A stretch of DNA of 64,000 nt from Paraburkholderia hospita (GCF_002902965.1 NZ_CP026107.1:1798001-1862000); one strand, 5' to 3'. Shown: positions 8,184-17,810, counted from the stretch's first letter. Made by a program: numbers and translations. Notes: a model not told the origin generated them from the sequence alone.

Positions 8184-9827
8184 TCAGGCGAACTGCTCGC
8201 GCAACCACTTCTTGTTCGTCTTGCCGACGCTCGTCTTCTGCAGCGCGTCGACGAACCTGACGATCTGCGGCACGGCGTACTTCGAGATTTGCCCCGTCTT
8301 GCTGAAGCCCAGCACGTGTTGCTTGACGTCGTCTTCGCTGACCTGGGCGTCCTGCCTGAGCACCACGAGCGCGACGGGACGCTCGCCCCACTTCTCGTCC
8401 TTGATGCCGATCACCGCGACTTCCGCGACGCCCGGATGCAGCGAAATCAGGCTTTCGATTTCAAGCGAAGAAATCCACTCGCCGCCCGACTTGATGACAT
8501 CCTTGATGCGGTCGGTGATCTGGACGTTGCCCGTGGGGTCGATGTTCGCGATGTCCTGCGTATGCAGATAGCCGCCCGCCCACAACTGCGCGGACGCTTC
8601 CGGATTGTTCAGATAACCCTGCGTGAGCCACGGCGTGCGTACGACGATCTCGCCGTAGGCCTTGCCGTCGCGCGGCACGTCTTCCATGTGTTCGTTGACG
8701 ATGCGTAAATCGACGAGCGGCACGGGAAAGCCGGTCTTGCAGCGCAGCCGCACTTCTTCATCGAGATCGAGCGGTTCCGTGTGCAGCGGGAGTTGCGCAA
8801 GACTCAGAACCGGGCACGTCTCCGACATGCCATAGCCCACGAACACGTCGATGCCGCGATCGAGCGCAGCGCGCGCGAGTCCGTGCGGCAGCGCGCCGCC
8901 GCCGATCACGACCTTCCATTTGCCGAGATCCACATGCTTCGCTTCGTCGCACGAGAGCAGCATGTGCAGGATCGTGCTGACGCAGTGCGAGAACGTGACG
9001 CCTTCGTCGCGCACCAGTTGCACGAGACGCTCGGGCACATAACGGCCCGGATAGACCTGCTTCACGCCGAGCACCGTGGCGATATAGGGCATGCCCCAGG
9101 CGTGCACATGGAACATCGGCGTGAGCGGCATATAGACGTCGCCGCGATGAAAGCGCTGGCCCGCTACCGGGCTCGCCAGCGCGGCCATCAGCGTGATGGT
9201 GTGCAGCACCAGTTGGCGATGCGAGAAGTACACGCCCTTCGGCAAGCCCGTCGTGCCCGTCGTGTAGAACGTGGTGGCGCGGGTGTTCTCGTCGAAGTCG
9301 GGAAAGTCGTAGTGCGTCGCGCTCGCGGCGAGCATCGCCTCGTACTCCGTCGCGAACGGGATGGTGTGTTCGCAGGCGTCGCTGCCCGGTTCGTCGATCC
9401 AGACGAAAACGCGGACCGTTTCGAGCTGATCCTTGATCGCTTCGACTACAGGCAGGAAGTCGGTATGGACGAACAGGACTTCCGCGCCCGAATGGTTGAT
9501 CGTGTACGCGATCTCCGCGTGCGAGAGCCGCACATTCACCGTCTGGAGCACGGCGCCCATCATCGGCACCGCAAAGTACGACTCCAGATAGCGATGGCTG
9601 TCCCAGTCCATCACGGCAACCGTGGTGCCGTGGCGCACGCCCAGATCGTGCAGGCCGTTCGCGAGCCGCGCGATGCGCTCGCGCATCGTCGTGTAGGTCA
9701 TCCGCAACTGGCCGCGGTAGACGATTTCCTGGTCCGGCGCCTGAATGAACGTCGTGTGCAGCAAGTGTTTGATCAGCAGCGGATAGGCGTAGGGTGTTGG
9801 CGTCGAATCGTGCCCGGCGTCCTGCAT
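8184..9827 (-). CDS. AMP-dependent fatty-acyl-CoA synthetase (AlkK-like)
   Basis: This 547-residue ANL-superfamily ligase activates a carboxylic acid via an acyl-adenylate. The phosphate-binding loop TTFYTTGTTGLPKG is at about residues 185-198. GYGMSETCPV is the motif A5 region, TDRIKDVIKSGGEWIS the hinge region, and the C-terminal KTSVGKTNKKWLR contains the catalytic Lys. It resembles medium-chain synthetases such as AlkK. The start at 9827 is chosen because GAGGAGA stands just upstream; the longer open frame to 9965 adds Cys/Arg-rich residues unlike the family. It is the first gene of the PHA operon and would feed external fatty acids to beta-oxidation and PhaJ/PhaC. Substrate length is not readable. 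Confidence 0.88.
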   Translation of the reverse strand: MQDAGHDSTPTPYAYPLLIKHLLHTTFIQAPDQEIVYRGQLRMTYTTMRERIARLANGLHDLGVRHGTTVAVMDWDSHRYLESYFAVPMMGAVLQTVNVRLSHAEIAYTINHSGAEVLFVHTDFLPVVEAIKDQLETVRVFVWIDEPGSDACEHTIPFATEYEAMLAASATHYDFPDFDENTRATTFYTTGTTGLPKGVYFSHRQLVLHTITLMAALASPVAGQRFHRGDVYMPLTPMFHVHAWGMPYIATVLGVKQVYPGRYVPERLVQLVRDEGVTFSHCVSTILHMLLSCDEAKHVDLGKWKVVIGGGALPHGLARAALDRGIDVFVGYGMSETCPVLSLAQLPLHTEPLDLDEEVRLRCKTGFPVPLVDLRIVNEHMEDVPRDGKAYGEIVVRTPWLTQGYLNNPEASAQLWAGGYLHTQDIANIDPTGNVQITDRIKDVIKSGGEWISSLEIESLISLHPGVAEVAVIGIKDEKWGERPVALVVLRQDAQVSEDDVKQHVLGFSKTGQISKYAVPQIVRFVDALQKTSVGKTNKKWLREQFA

Positions 9828-10059
9828 CGTTGTCTCCTCACAAGTCGGGCGATGGGTCGGGCACACACAGGTCCGTCGAGGCCTGTCGCGCCCAGTGCAT
9901 CGCGAGTGAGACCATGATCGGTTTGTTCGGAGGGAAGCAACATCCCCTGAACAGGGGAGTCCCAAGCGGCGGCCGCATGGGCAAACTGCGTCTGGAGGGA
10001 ATGCAGGAAGGCGGCGCGGTCAACCGCTGTCAAAAGCGAGCCGCCGGCTTACGTCGAGC

Positions 10060-10764
10060 CTACAGTCTGGAAGCACCGACGCTGGCCGCGCGTAGCCGTT
10101 CGATGTCGAGAATCTGGATTTCGCCGAATTTCAGGCTGATGATCTGCTGGCTTTCGAGGCTTTTGAGCAGCTGGTTCGTGGTCTGCCGTGACAGCGACAC
10201 CATTGATGCAAGGCTGTCCTGCGAAAGCCGGATCTTGCTCTGCACCGCGTTGAGGCCGTCATAGCCTTCGGCGATCAAGAGCAGGCGGCTGGCGATACGT
10301 TGTGCGGCAGGCTGCAGCGCCAGCGATTCGGTGCTCTTGAACGACAGCCTCAGGCGTTGCGCCATTAATAGCGCGAAATCGCGCCAGTAGCGCGGCGTGG
10401 CGTCGAGCAGGTTTTTCAGCGCGGCTTCGGGCACGTGCATGAACAGTGCGCGGTTGACGGCAATGGCGTCGTGCGGGCGCGGCAAGCCGTCGAACATCGA
10501 GATTTCGCCGACCCATGCAGTCGGGCCGAGCACCGCGAGCAGGGATTCCTTGCCGTCGATGCCGACCGTGCCGACGGACAGCGCGCCTTCGAGCACGGCA
10601 TACAGGCCGTAAGAGGGATCGCCGCACCGGTACAGCAGTTGGCCTTTTTCGAGCCGCAGCAGCGTGGCGTGGCTCATCAGATAGTCCTGCAGTTCGACGG
10701 GCAGGCCGCGAAACCAGGGCGTCGATTCGAGTTGAGGACGATAGTGAAGCAGCCTGGAATCCAT
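10060..10764 (-). CDS. Crp/Fnr-family transcriptional regulator
   Basis: This 234-residue protein has an N-terminal cyclic-nucleotide-binding-like beta barrel (about residues 20-130, with LEKGQLLYRCGDPSYGLYAV) and a C-terminal winged helix (about 150-225, with RLSQDSLASMVSLSRQTTNQ as recognition region). No Cys cluster for an Fnr-type iron-sulfur centre is visible. The phosphate-binding ERA motif of true cAMP receptors is absent, so the ligand is unknown. It lies upstream of the PHA operon on the same strand (232-base gap) and diverges from the class II aldolase gene across 134 bases. It could act on either unit; neither is shown. Confidence 0.85.
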   Translation of the reverse strand: MDSRLLHYRPQLESTPWFRGLPVELQDYLMSHATLLRLEKGQLLYRCGDPSYGLYAVLEGALSVGTVGIDGKESLLAVLGPTAWVGEISMFDGLPRPHDAIAVNRALFMHVPEAALKNLLDATPRYWRDFALLMAQRLRLSFKSTESLALQPAAQRIASRLLLIAEGYDGLNAVQSKIRLSQDSLASMVSLSRQTTNQLLKSLESQQIISLKFGEIQILDIERLRAASVGASRL

Positions 10765-10898
10765 GCACTTCTCGACGTGTCGGCTATGCGACAGATTTTA
10801 CGCGGGATTGCCGACATCATGCGTTCACGGCTTTGGCCGCCAGCGCAGTCAGACGCGCTGTTCCCAGACACACGAATCATTGAACAAGGAGTCTCGCC

Positions 10899-11666
10899 GT
10901 GAGCTCAACCGATATCAGCCTGAAGCACGCAGTGTCCCCCGCCGAATGGGAAGCACGAGTCAATCTTGCGGCGGCCTACCGCCTTGTCGCGCTGTTCGGC
11001 TGGGACGATCTCGTGTTCACGCATATCTCGGCGCGCGTGCCCGGTCCCGAGCACCATTTCCTCATCAACCCGTACGGGATGATGTTCGACGAGATCACCG
11101 CGTCGTCGCTCGTCAAGATCGATCTGGACGGCCGCAAGGTGTCCGATTCGCCATACGAAGTGAATCCCGCCGGCTTCAACATCCACAGCGCAGTGCACGC
11201 AGCGCGCGAAGACGCGCTGTGCGTGATGCACACACACTCGGTCAACGGCGTCGCGGTGTCGGCGCAGGAAGCGGGCTTGCTGCCGCTGTCGCAGCAATCG
11301 CTGGTGGTGCTTGCGTCGCTCGGTTACCACAACTACGAGGGCATCGCGCTCAACGAAGGGGAAAAGCCCCGGCTCGTGCGCGACCTCGGCAGCAACGCGT
11401 ATCTGATGCTGCGCAACCACGGTCTGCTGACGGTCGGCGCGACGCCTGCCGATGCGTTCGTCGCGATGTACTTCTTCGAGGCGTCGTGCATGATCCAGGT
11501 TCGCGCGCAGGCAGGCGGCGACAAGCTCCTGCCGATCGCGCAGCCGATCCTCGATGGCATCCGGAATCAGGTGACGGCAGCGACGCGCGGCGTGAGCGCC
11601 GGACAGCTCGTGTGGCCGGGACTGCTGCGGCGGCTCGACCGGAAGAACCCCGGCTATGCGGACTGA
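10899..11666 (+). CDS. class II aldolase/adducin family protein
   Basis: This 255-residue protein has the zinc-binding class II aldolase fold. Metal ligands are the two His in VMHTHSVNG and the His in LRNHGLLT; VFTHISARVPG is the usual N-terminal family block. Relatives include L-fuculose-phosphate aldolase, but short bacterial members like this one are often decarboxylases or aldolases of unknown substrate. It starts with GTG at 10899 behind AAGGAG at 10887-10892. The ketopantoate-reductase-like gene follows after 111 bases on the same strand, so the two may form a small catabolic unit. The true substrate cannot be assigned. Confidence 0.85.
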   Translation: MSSTDISLKHAVSPAEWEARVNLAAAYRLVALFGWDDLVFTHISARVPGPEHHFLINPYGMMFDEITASSLVKIDLDGRKVSDSPYEVNPAGFNIHSAVHAAREDALCVMHTHSVNGVAVSAQEAGLLPLSQQSLVVLASLGYHNYEGIALNEGEKPRLVRDLGSNAYLMLRNHGLLTVGATPADAFVAMYFFEASCMIQVRAQAGGDKLLPIAQPILDGIRNQVTAATRGVSAGQLVWPGLLRRLDRKNPGYAD

Positions 11667-11777
11667 CGCATAGCGATTGAAAGCACCGATGCGGGAACTG
11701 AGCGGCACGACGTCATGGGCCGTGCTTGCCGCCCAGCGCATCGGCAGAATCGGACAGCGGCTCGATCGAGACAAGGC

Positions 11778-12827
11778 ATGGCGAAGATCTGTATCTATGG
11801 CGCGGGTTCCATTGGCTGCTACGTCGGCGGACGGCTGCTCGCCGGTGGCAGCGACGTCACTTTCATTGCGCGCGAACGCGTCGGCCGCCAGTTGCGCGAG
11901 CACGGGCTGACGCTTTCGCAGTTCGGCGATCGCCGCTGGTCGGTGCCGCCCGAGCGCATCGATGTATCGACGGACCTCACGGCGGCCGCCGCCGCGGATC
12001 TGGTGCTCGTCACCGTCAAGTCCGCGGCAACGCCGACGGTTGCGGCCGAACTGGCAGGCGTGCTGCGCCCTGGGACGGTCGTGGTCAGCTTCCAGAACGG
12101 CGTCGGCAACGCCGACATCCTGCGCGCCGCCTTGCCGAACCAGACGGTGCTCGAAGGGATGGTGCCGTTCAACGTCATCGAACGCGGACCGGGTGCCTAT
12201 CATCAGGGATCGGGCGGCGAGCTGGAGGTCCGGCGCGCGCCCGGATTGCAGCCGTTCACCGGCGACTTCGCGAAGGCGGGACTGCCGCTCGAACAGCACG
12301 CCGACATGCTGCCCGTACAGTGGGCCAAGCTGCTGCTCAACCTGAACAACGCCATCAACGCGCTGTCGAACCGGCCGCTGAAAGAAGAGCTGTCGCAGCG
12401 CGCGTATCGGCGCTGCCTTGGCATGGCGCAAGAAGAAACGCTCGCGCTGCTCGCGCGCGCCGGCATTCGCCCGGCCCGTTTGACGGCTGTTCCACCCGCA
12501 TGGATGCCGCGCTTTCTCGGCTTGCCCGACACGTGGTTCGCACGCCTTGCACGCGCGATGCTGACCATCGACCCGCTCGCGCGCTCGTCAATGTCCGACG
12601 ATCTCGCGGCGGGACGCGCGACGGAAGTCGACTGGATCAACGGTGAAGTCGTGAAGCTCGCCCATCGTCTCGGGCTCGATGCACCCGTGAACGCGCGCCT
12701 CTGCGAACTCGTGCACGAAGCCGAGCAAAGCGATGCACGTCACGCGTGGACGGGCGACGCGCTACTGGCCGAACTGCGCGCTGCTTCGCGCGGCGCAACT
12801 GCGAGGAGCCAACGCATGCCTGCGTAG
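11778..12827 (+). CDS. ketopantoate reductase (PanE/ApbA) family dehydrogenase
   Basis: This 349-residue NADP-dependent dehydrogenase has a Rossmann motif IYGAGSIGCYVGG at residues 6-18 and the ApbA C-terminal helical domain, whose WAKLLLNLNNAINAL segment carries the conserved Lys/Asn. PanE reduces 2-dehydropantoate in pantothenate synthesis, but Burkholderiales carry several paralogs acting on other 2-keto acids. The class II aldolase context suggests a catabolic role rather than vitamin synthesis. The start at 11778 begins directly with the Rossmann strand, and AAGG lies upstream. Twenty-four bases separate it from the following Crp/Fnr gene, so the three genes are probably co-transcribed. 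Confidence 0.83.
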   Translation: MAKICIYGAGSIGCYVGGRLLAGGSDVTFIARERVGRQLREHGLTLSQFGDRRWSVPPERIDVSTDLTAAAAADLVLVTVKSAATPTVAAELAGVLRPGTVVVSFQNGVGNADILRAALPNQTVLEGMVPFNVIERGPGAYHQGSGGELEVRRAPGLQPFTGDFAKAGLPLEQHADMLPVQWAKLLLNLNNAINALSNRPLKEELSQRAYRRCLGMAQEETLALLARAGIRPARLTAVPPAWMPRFLGLPDTWFARLARAMLTIDPLARSSMSDDLAAGRATEVDWINGEVVKLAHRLGLDAPVNARLCELVHEAEQSDARHAWTGDALLAELRAASRGATARSQRMPA

Positions 12828-12851
12828 CAGGCATTGCGTTGATCGACTCAC

Positions 12852-13544
12852 ATGGCGCTCGTAACCGACACGTCCGAAGCAATGAGGACGAACTTGTGGT
12901 TCAGTGGATTGCCTCCTGCAGGGCAAGAGGCGCTCATGCGCCATTGCGAACCGGTTACGTTGCACGCCGGTGAATACCTGTTCCGGCGCGGCGACGCGCC
13001 CAATGGTTTCTTCGGGCTCAAGTGCGGCAAGCTGAAGGCCTGCACGCTGCGCGAAGACGGCAAGGAAGCGATCCTTGCCGTGATCGAGGCGGGCAACTGG
13101 TTTGGACAGACTTCCATGACCAGCCGGCAGCCGCGCCTGCGCGATGTCGTCGCGCTCGAGCGATCGAGCCTGTTCGTCGTCAAGGCCCAGGCGTTCGACG
13201 AGTTGATGCAGAACCAGGCCTTCTTCCGCGCGGTTGCGGAGTTGCAGCTCATCCACATGAACTGGCTTTATCGCATGGTCGAAGACGCGACCTTGCATTC
13301 GACGCGTGCCCGCATTGCCCGCCGGCTGCTGCTGCTCGCTGCGGGCGACGTGACCATGCTGTCGCAGAGCCGCCCGGAGGTCGCGGTCTCCCACGACACG
13401 CTTGCGATGATGCTCGGCATCACGCGCCAGACGCTCTCGCTGGAACTCAAGGCAATGGCGGAGCAAGGAGCGATCGTCCTCCGGTATGGCCGGATCGAAA
13501 TCTGTTCGAAGGAGATGCTTTGCTCCTTTCAGGAATGCCATTGA
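12852..13544 (+). CDS. Crp/Fnr-family transcriptional regulator
   Basis: This 230-residue regulator has a cupin-like sensor half (residues about 15-125, including LHAGEYLFRRGDAPNGFFGL) and a C-terminal winged helix (VAVSHDTLAMMLGITRQTLS). It lacks an Fnr Cys cluster. It is not a recent copy of the Crp/Fnr gene at 10060; the two differ along most of their length. It follows the ketopantoate-reductase-like gene by 24 bases and converges on the porin gene, with stops 25 bases apart. Local control of the aldolase/reductase pair is a guess from position. Confidence 0.85.
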   Translation: MALVTDTSEAMRTNLWFSGLPPAGQEALMRHCEPVTLHAGEYLFRRGDAPNGFFGLKCGKLKACTLREDGKEAILAVIEAGNWFGQTSMTSRQPRLRDVVALERSSLFVVKAQAFDELMQNQAFFRAVAELQLIHMNWLYRMVEDATLHSTRARIARRLLLLAAGDVTMLSQSRPEVAVSHDTLAMMLGITRQTLSLELKAMAEQGAIVLRYGRIEICSKEMLCSFQECH

Positions 13545-13569
13545 TCGCTCCCGCCCGGGTTCACGCGGC

Positions 13570-14718
13570 CTAGAACGTATGCCGCAACCCGACCATGACG
13601 CCCAGTTGCGTCGTACCGTATGCCGAACTCAACGCACTGATGCCCTGGAATTGCGCACCAACCATGCCGCCGCGATACAGCGAGTAATCAGCTTCCACAT
13701 ACGTATCCGTGCGTTTGGACAAGTTGTAATCCGCGACCAACTGAAACTGCGTCGTGTTGCCGTCGGCGGACTGGGTTTTCCCCGTCTGGATCGTGCGCCA
13801 CACGTTGGCCGAAAGATGCGTGGAATCGCCTACCAGTTGCGTAATGCCGCCGAAGAACATCTTGCGCGCGGCGAACGTGTTGAACTTGAGCGCGGTCAAT
13901 TCCGGCACGCTGAACGGACCATTCGGAAAGTTGCCGACAAAGTTCGCATCCTGCCGGTTCACGGCCCAGCCGGCCATCACCGTGGTGCCGCCGAATGCAT
14001 ATGAACCGCCCGCCGTCCACGACTTCAAGTGCGCCGATGTGTTCACGGCATCGCGCGAATCGAGGTATCCGGCAGCCAGGCGTAACGGCGCGCCAGGCAG
14101 AAAAATCAGCGATGCACCGATCTGACTGCCCGAGCCGAACGCGCCCGCATTGCCGCCGAACGCATACGATACTTCGGCCGTCAGGTATTGCCAGCGCGCC
14201 GCGTACTTGACCATGTTGCTGGTCCAGACGCCCTGCGCCATCATGACTTCCGGACGAAACTGATAGAAGGTCGGCAACCAGGGATTGGTGATGAAGGCGC
14301 TCAACACCGCGTCGGAAAGGGGATTGATCTGCCGCCCCATCGTCAGCTTGCCATAGGTGCTGGATTGCAAGCCGACGAACGCCGTATTGAAGAACGGATA
14401 AGCGGGATCGATCACCCCGCTGTTCGGAAAAAAGCGATCTTCGAGTTCGAACACCGCCTTGTTGCCGCCGCCGAGATCTTCCGTTCCTTTGAATCCGAAC
14501 GCACTCTCTGTCGCGCCGCCGTTAGCGAGTCGAACGGCTGAATTGCCCTGCGGGTCCGCGTGAGTCGTGTAGCGAATGCCCGTATCGACGACGCCGTAAA
14601 ACGTCACCAGGGATTGCGCATTCGATGGAACTGAATACAGTGTCGCTGTCGATATCACTCCTGCCACTATTCCGCTTCTCCGAGCGGTTTTGGACAGCAT
14701 TCTCCTGACCTTCATCAT
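13570..14718 (-). CDS. Gram-negative outer-membrane porin (Burkholderiales OmpC/PorB type)
   Basis: This 382-residue general porin has a signal peptide (basic MMKVRRMLSKTARR, hydrophobic core, cleavage likely after VPSNA) and begins the mature barrel with QSLVTFYGVVDTGIRY. It ends in the outer-membrane C-terminal signature GVMVGLRHTF with terminal Phe. The family block FGFKGTEDLGGGNKAVFELE is present near the start. It forms trimeric 16-strand channels for small solutes. The start is placed at 14718, where GGAG...GAGG lies upstream, rather than 48 bases further up. The 202-base region upstream holds AT-rich stretches compatible with a promoter, but no hexamer pair is convincing. Confidence 0.93.
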   Translation of the reverse strand: MMKVRRMLSKTARRSGIVAGVISTATLYSVPSNAQSLVTFYGVVDTGIRYTTHADPQGNSAVRLANGGATESAFGFKGTEDLGGGNKAVFELEDRFFPNSGVIDPAYPFFNTAFVGLQSSTYGKLTMGRQINPLSDAVLSAFITNPWLPTFYQFRPEVMMAQGVWTSNMVKYAARWQYLTAEVSYAFGGNAGAFGSGSQIGASLIFLPGAPLRLAAGYLDSRDAVNTSAHLKSWTAGGSYAFGGTTVMAGWAVNRQDANFVGNFPNGPFSVPELTALKFNTFAARKMFFGGITQLVGDSTHLSANVWRTIQTGKTQSADGNTTQFQLVADYNLSKRTDTYVEADYSLYRGGMVGAQFQGISALSSAYGTTQLGVMVGLRHTF

Positions 14719-14920
14719 GCCTCGTCTCCAACCATTATGATTATGTCGTACAGCAAAACATAGCAACGGATCAGACGACGACTACGTACGATCTGACCCG
14801 CTGCGCTCAGCGCCCGGCGCCATACCTATACGTTGCCCGGAAAATATCGTGGCAACTGCCAGAAAATTTACAATTGACGGAGAGCCTGCACGACACATCA
14901 ACGCGCGCGACGCGCATGCT

Positions 14921-16477
14921 TCAGTGCGCCCCTGCCGCTGCGTCGCTGGCGCCTCCGGACTTGCCTGGTTTCGTGATCCAGATCAGCGGAATGATGACGA
15001 TCATGACGATGGCGGCCCCGTAGAACACGTCGTTCAATCCCATCATTGCCGCCTGGGTTTGCACGGTATGGTCGAACAGCGCAAACGATGCCTGTTTACC
15101 GAGGCCGAACAGCGAATGGTATGTATCGAGTTGCTGGTTGAAGATCGGGTTGGTCGGACTCGACTGCTGCGTCAGGATTTCATGGTGAAAGATCGTGCGG
15201 TTATTCCAGATCACATTCGCCACCGACGTGCCGATCCCGCCGAAGAACATACGCCCGAAGGTGGACAGCCCGGCTGCGGCGGGAACCTTCTCGGGCGGTT
15301 GGCCAGAGAGGATGATGACCGTCAGCGGTGCAAAGAACAGCGCCATCGGAATGCCCTGCAGCAGCGTAGGCAGGATGATGTATCCCTCGCTGAGATCCGT
15401 GTAGAAGAACGAGCGCATGTAGTAGACGATCGCGAAGCCGATGAACGCAAACGTGCCGATGATGCGCGCGTCGGAACGCGGCAGGAGCTTGCCCATGATC
15501 GGCGCGCCGATCACCGCAAAAATGCCCAGCGGCGCGGTCGCGAGTCCCGCATCGACTGCCCGGTAGCCGAGGTACTCCTGCATCCACTGCGGCAGCAAAA
15601 CAAGCGTCCCAAAGAAGATCCCATAGGCGACGGCAATAGAAACCGTGCCGCCAAGGAAATTGCGCTGCTTGAAGAGCGTGAGGTCGACAATCGGATTCTT
15701 GTCCGTCAATTCCCACACGATGAAAAGTGCGAGGCCAACAGCGGCGACGATCGTGAGAATGATGATCGTATTCGACGAGAACCAGTCGAGATCCTTGCCT
15801 TTATCGAGCATCACCTGCAACGCCGCCACCCAGACGACCAGCAGCAGCAGTCCGACCTTGTCCACCGGGATTTTCTTTGACGGCGTATCGCGATGCCGGT
15901 ACAGCGTCCAGACCATAGCCGCCGCGAACAGCCCCACGGGGATGTTGAGGTAGAAGATCCACGACCAGCTATAGCTGTCGGTGACCCAGCCGCCGAGCGC
16001 CGGTCCCACGATGGGTCCCGTCACGACGATCATCGAGAACAGCGAGAGCGCCAATGATGACTTGTTCTTGGGCCACGAACTCAGCAGCAGCGCCTGCGAC
16101 ATCGGAATCAACGGGCCTGCCACAGCGCCTTGCAGTATCCGGGCGAAGAGCAGCACGGGCAACGAAGGCGCAATGCCGCACAGCCACGACGCGACCACGA
16201 ACAGCAGGATCGATCCCACGAAGAGCCGCACCTGTCCAAGGCGTTGCGTCAGCCAGCCGGTCAACGGTATCGCTACCGAATTCGCCGCGGCAAAAACGGT
16301 GATGACCCACGTGCCCTCATCGACGGAGACACCGAGATTGCCGGAAATGGTGGGTATCGCGACATTCGCGATCGACGAGTCGAGCACGGTCATGAAACCT
16401 GCCAGGCCAACGACGAACGAGCCTAAGGCAAGCTTGGCTCCCGTCAGCGGGGGATGATTCGTTTGATTGGTCGTCAT
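14921..16477 (-). CDS. emrB: DHA2-family MFS drug efflux pump (EmrB/QacA)
   Basis: This protein of about 518 residues has 14 predicted membrane helices. The first helix has the DHA2 motif VLDSSIANVAIPTISGNLG, followed by GTWVITVFAAANSVAIPLTG and RLGQVRLFVGS (the inter-helix motif A). It would export hydrophobic drugs by proton antiport across the inner membrane, working with the EmrA-like adaptor and NodT-like channel encoded just upstream. The start is set at 16477, since residues before MTTNQTNHPPLTG are polar and atypical. It is the last gene of a marR-nodT-emrA-emrB operon. The drugs exported are unknown. Confidence 0.92.
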   Translation of the reverse strand: MTTNQTNHPPLTGAKLALGSFVVGLAGFMTVLDSSIANVAIPTISGNLGVSVDEGTWVITVFAAANSVAIPLTGWLTQRLGQVRLFVGSILLFVVASWLCGIAPSLPVLLFARILQGAVAGPLIPMSQALLLSSWPKNKSSLALSLFSMIVVTGPIVGPALGGWVTDSYSWSWIFYLNIPVGLFAAAMVWTLYRHRDTPSKKIPVDKVGLLLLVVWVAALQVMLDKGKDLDWFSSNTIIILTIVAAVGLALFIVWELTDKNPIVDLTLFKQRNFLGGTVSIAVAYGIFFGTLVLLPQWMQEYLGYRAVDAGLATAPLGIFAVIGAPIMGKLLPRSDARIIGTFAFIGFAIVYYMRSFFYTDLSEGYIILPTLLQGIPMALFFAPLTVIILSGQPPEKVPAAAGLSTFGRMFFGGIGTSVANVIWNNRTIFHHEILTQQSSPTNPIFNQQLDTYHSLFGLGKQASFALFDHTVQTQAAMMGLNDVFYGAAIVMIVIIPLIWITKPGKSGGASDAAAGAH

Positions 16478-16565
16478 AGTGATCCAGACAAGGTGTTGCT
16501 GGCCTTCGTGAATACGGAGAAAGGGGCAGCGCGTGCATCGCATGCCCGGGCGCGGTGCGGGCGTG

Positions 16566-17747
16566 TCACTCGTTCGCGGCGATGATGTGTGCGATCGCGT
16601 CGTTCGCCTCGTCGCCGTACTTCGCGAACACGTCGGTCTTGTAGGTCGAACCGGGATCGACGGCCGTCAGCGAAGCCGCGTTGGTATCCTTCACGTCGAC
16701 GTTGACGTTCATCGACAGGCCCACGCGCAGCGGATTTTTCTTCAGTTCCCCGAGAGGAATTTCGATCCGCACGGGCAGCCGTTGCACGACCTTGATCCAG
16801 TTGCCCGTCGCGTTCTGCGCAGGCAACAGCGCCAGCGCCGACCCCGTACCTGGCGTAAAGCCCGCGACCTTGCCGTGATAGACGACTGAGGAGCCATAGA
16901 CGTCGGCCGTCAGCTCGACGGGTTGGCCAACACGAATGTGCCGAAGCTGCCACTCCTTGAAGTTCGCATCGACCCAGACCTGATTGAGCGGAACCACCGA
17001 CATCAGCGGCGTCCCGGTGGAAACGCGCTGCCCGACCTGGACGCTGCGCTGCGCGACGTAGCCCGTGACGGGCGCCGGCAACGTGGTGCGTGCATAAGCG
17101 AGGTACGCATCCCGTACATGGGCGGCGCTGGCCTGCACGTCGGGGTGTGCTTCGATCGACGTGTTGGCCGTCAGCGCGCGGTTGGCGCCGAGTTGCTGCT
17201 TCGCGGCGTCGAGCGTGGCCTGCGCCGACTTGACCGCGTCGCGTGCGTGCGAAATGTCTTCTTCCGACACGGCGCCCGTCATACCCGTAGAAAGCCGGCG
17301 ACGCAGATCGTCCTGTGCTTTGGTCAGATCCGATTGCCGCTGCGCGATGTCCGCGCGGTATTTGTCGTCGTTGACGTAGAGGCCATGCACGCGTCGAACG
17401 GTCTGGCCAAGGTTCGCTTCAGCCTGTTGCAGGGCAATGCGCGCATCGGCAGGATCGATCTGCACGACAGGCTCGCCCTCCTTCACGACCTGCGTGTTGT
17501 CCGCGTTGACACCGATCACGGTGCCTCCAATCTGAGGGGTGATCTGAACGACGTTGCCGTTCACATACGCATCATCCGTTTCGACGTGAAAGCGTGCGAC
17601 CGTGTAGTAGTAGGCTCCGTACGCTGCGCCGGATGCAGCCAGCGTAGCGGCAAGCAACGCCAGCAGCAGCTTGCGCTTTCCGGCTTTCTTCGGCGGCTCG
17701 CTTACGTGTTGGGGTTGGGGTTGGGGTTGGGATTGAGGTGCATTCAT
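16566..17747 (-). CDS. emrA: EmrA/HlyD-type membrane fusion protein
   Basis: This 393-residue periplasmic adaptor has one N-terminal membrane helix (about residues 24-47), a lipoyl-like half (VVKEGEPVVQIDPADARIAL), a coiled-coil hairpin (about 95-190) and the second lipoyl half (APVTGYVAQRSVQVGQRVS). It links the EmrB-like pump to the NodT-like outer-membrane channel. The cytoplasmic N-terminus contains a short Gln-Pro repeat encoded by a TTGGGG hexamer repeat on the plus strand. GGAG precedes the start. It lies 63 bases after nodT and 88 bases before emrB. Confidence 0.93.
   Translation of the reverse strand: MNAPQSQPQPQPQHVSEPPKKAGKRKLLLALLAATLAASGAAYGAYYYTVARFHVETDDAYVNGNVVQITPQIGGTVIGVNADNTQVVKEGEPVVQIDPADARIALQQAEANLGQTVRRVHGLYVNDDKYRADIAQRQSDLTKAQDDLRRRLSTGMTGAVSEEDISHARDAVKSAQATLDAAKQQLGANRALTANTSIEAHPDVQASAAHVRDAYLAYARTTLPAPVTGYVAQRSVQVGQRVSTGTPLMSVVPLNQVWVDANFKEWQLRHIRVGQPVELTADVYGSSVVYHGKVAGFTPGTGSALALLPAQNATGNWIKVVQRLPVRIEIPLGELKKNPLRVGLSMNVNVDVKDTNAASLTAVDPGSTYKTDVFAKYGDEANDAIAHIIAANE
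17709..17732. repeat. hexanucleotide tandem repeat (TTGGGG)3 plus one TTGGGA
   Basis: Three perfect TTGGGG units are followed by TTGGGA. The tract lies inside the start of emrA and codes for Gln-Pro repeats (read on the minus strand). Because the unit is six bases, slippage would change the tail length without shifting frame. Confidence 0.9.
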
Positions 17748-17810
17748 CGTTGAACTCCAGCAAGGCTCGATCGACGCCGTCCATCGTCCGATGGCGGCGG
17801 CTCGAATGGG

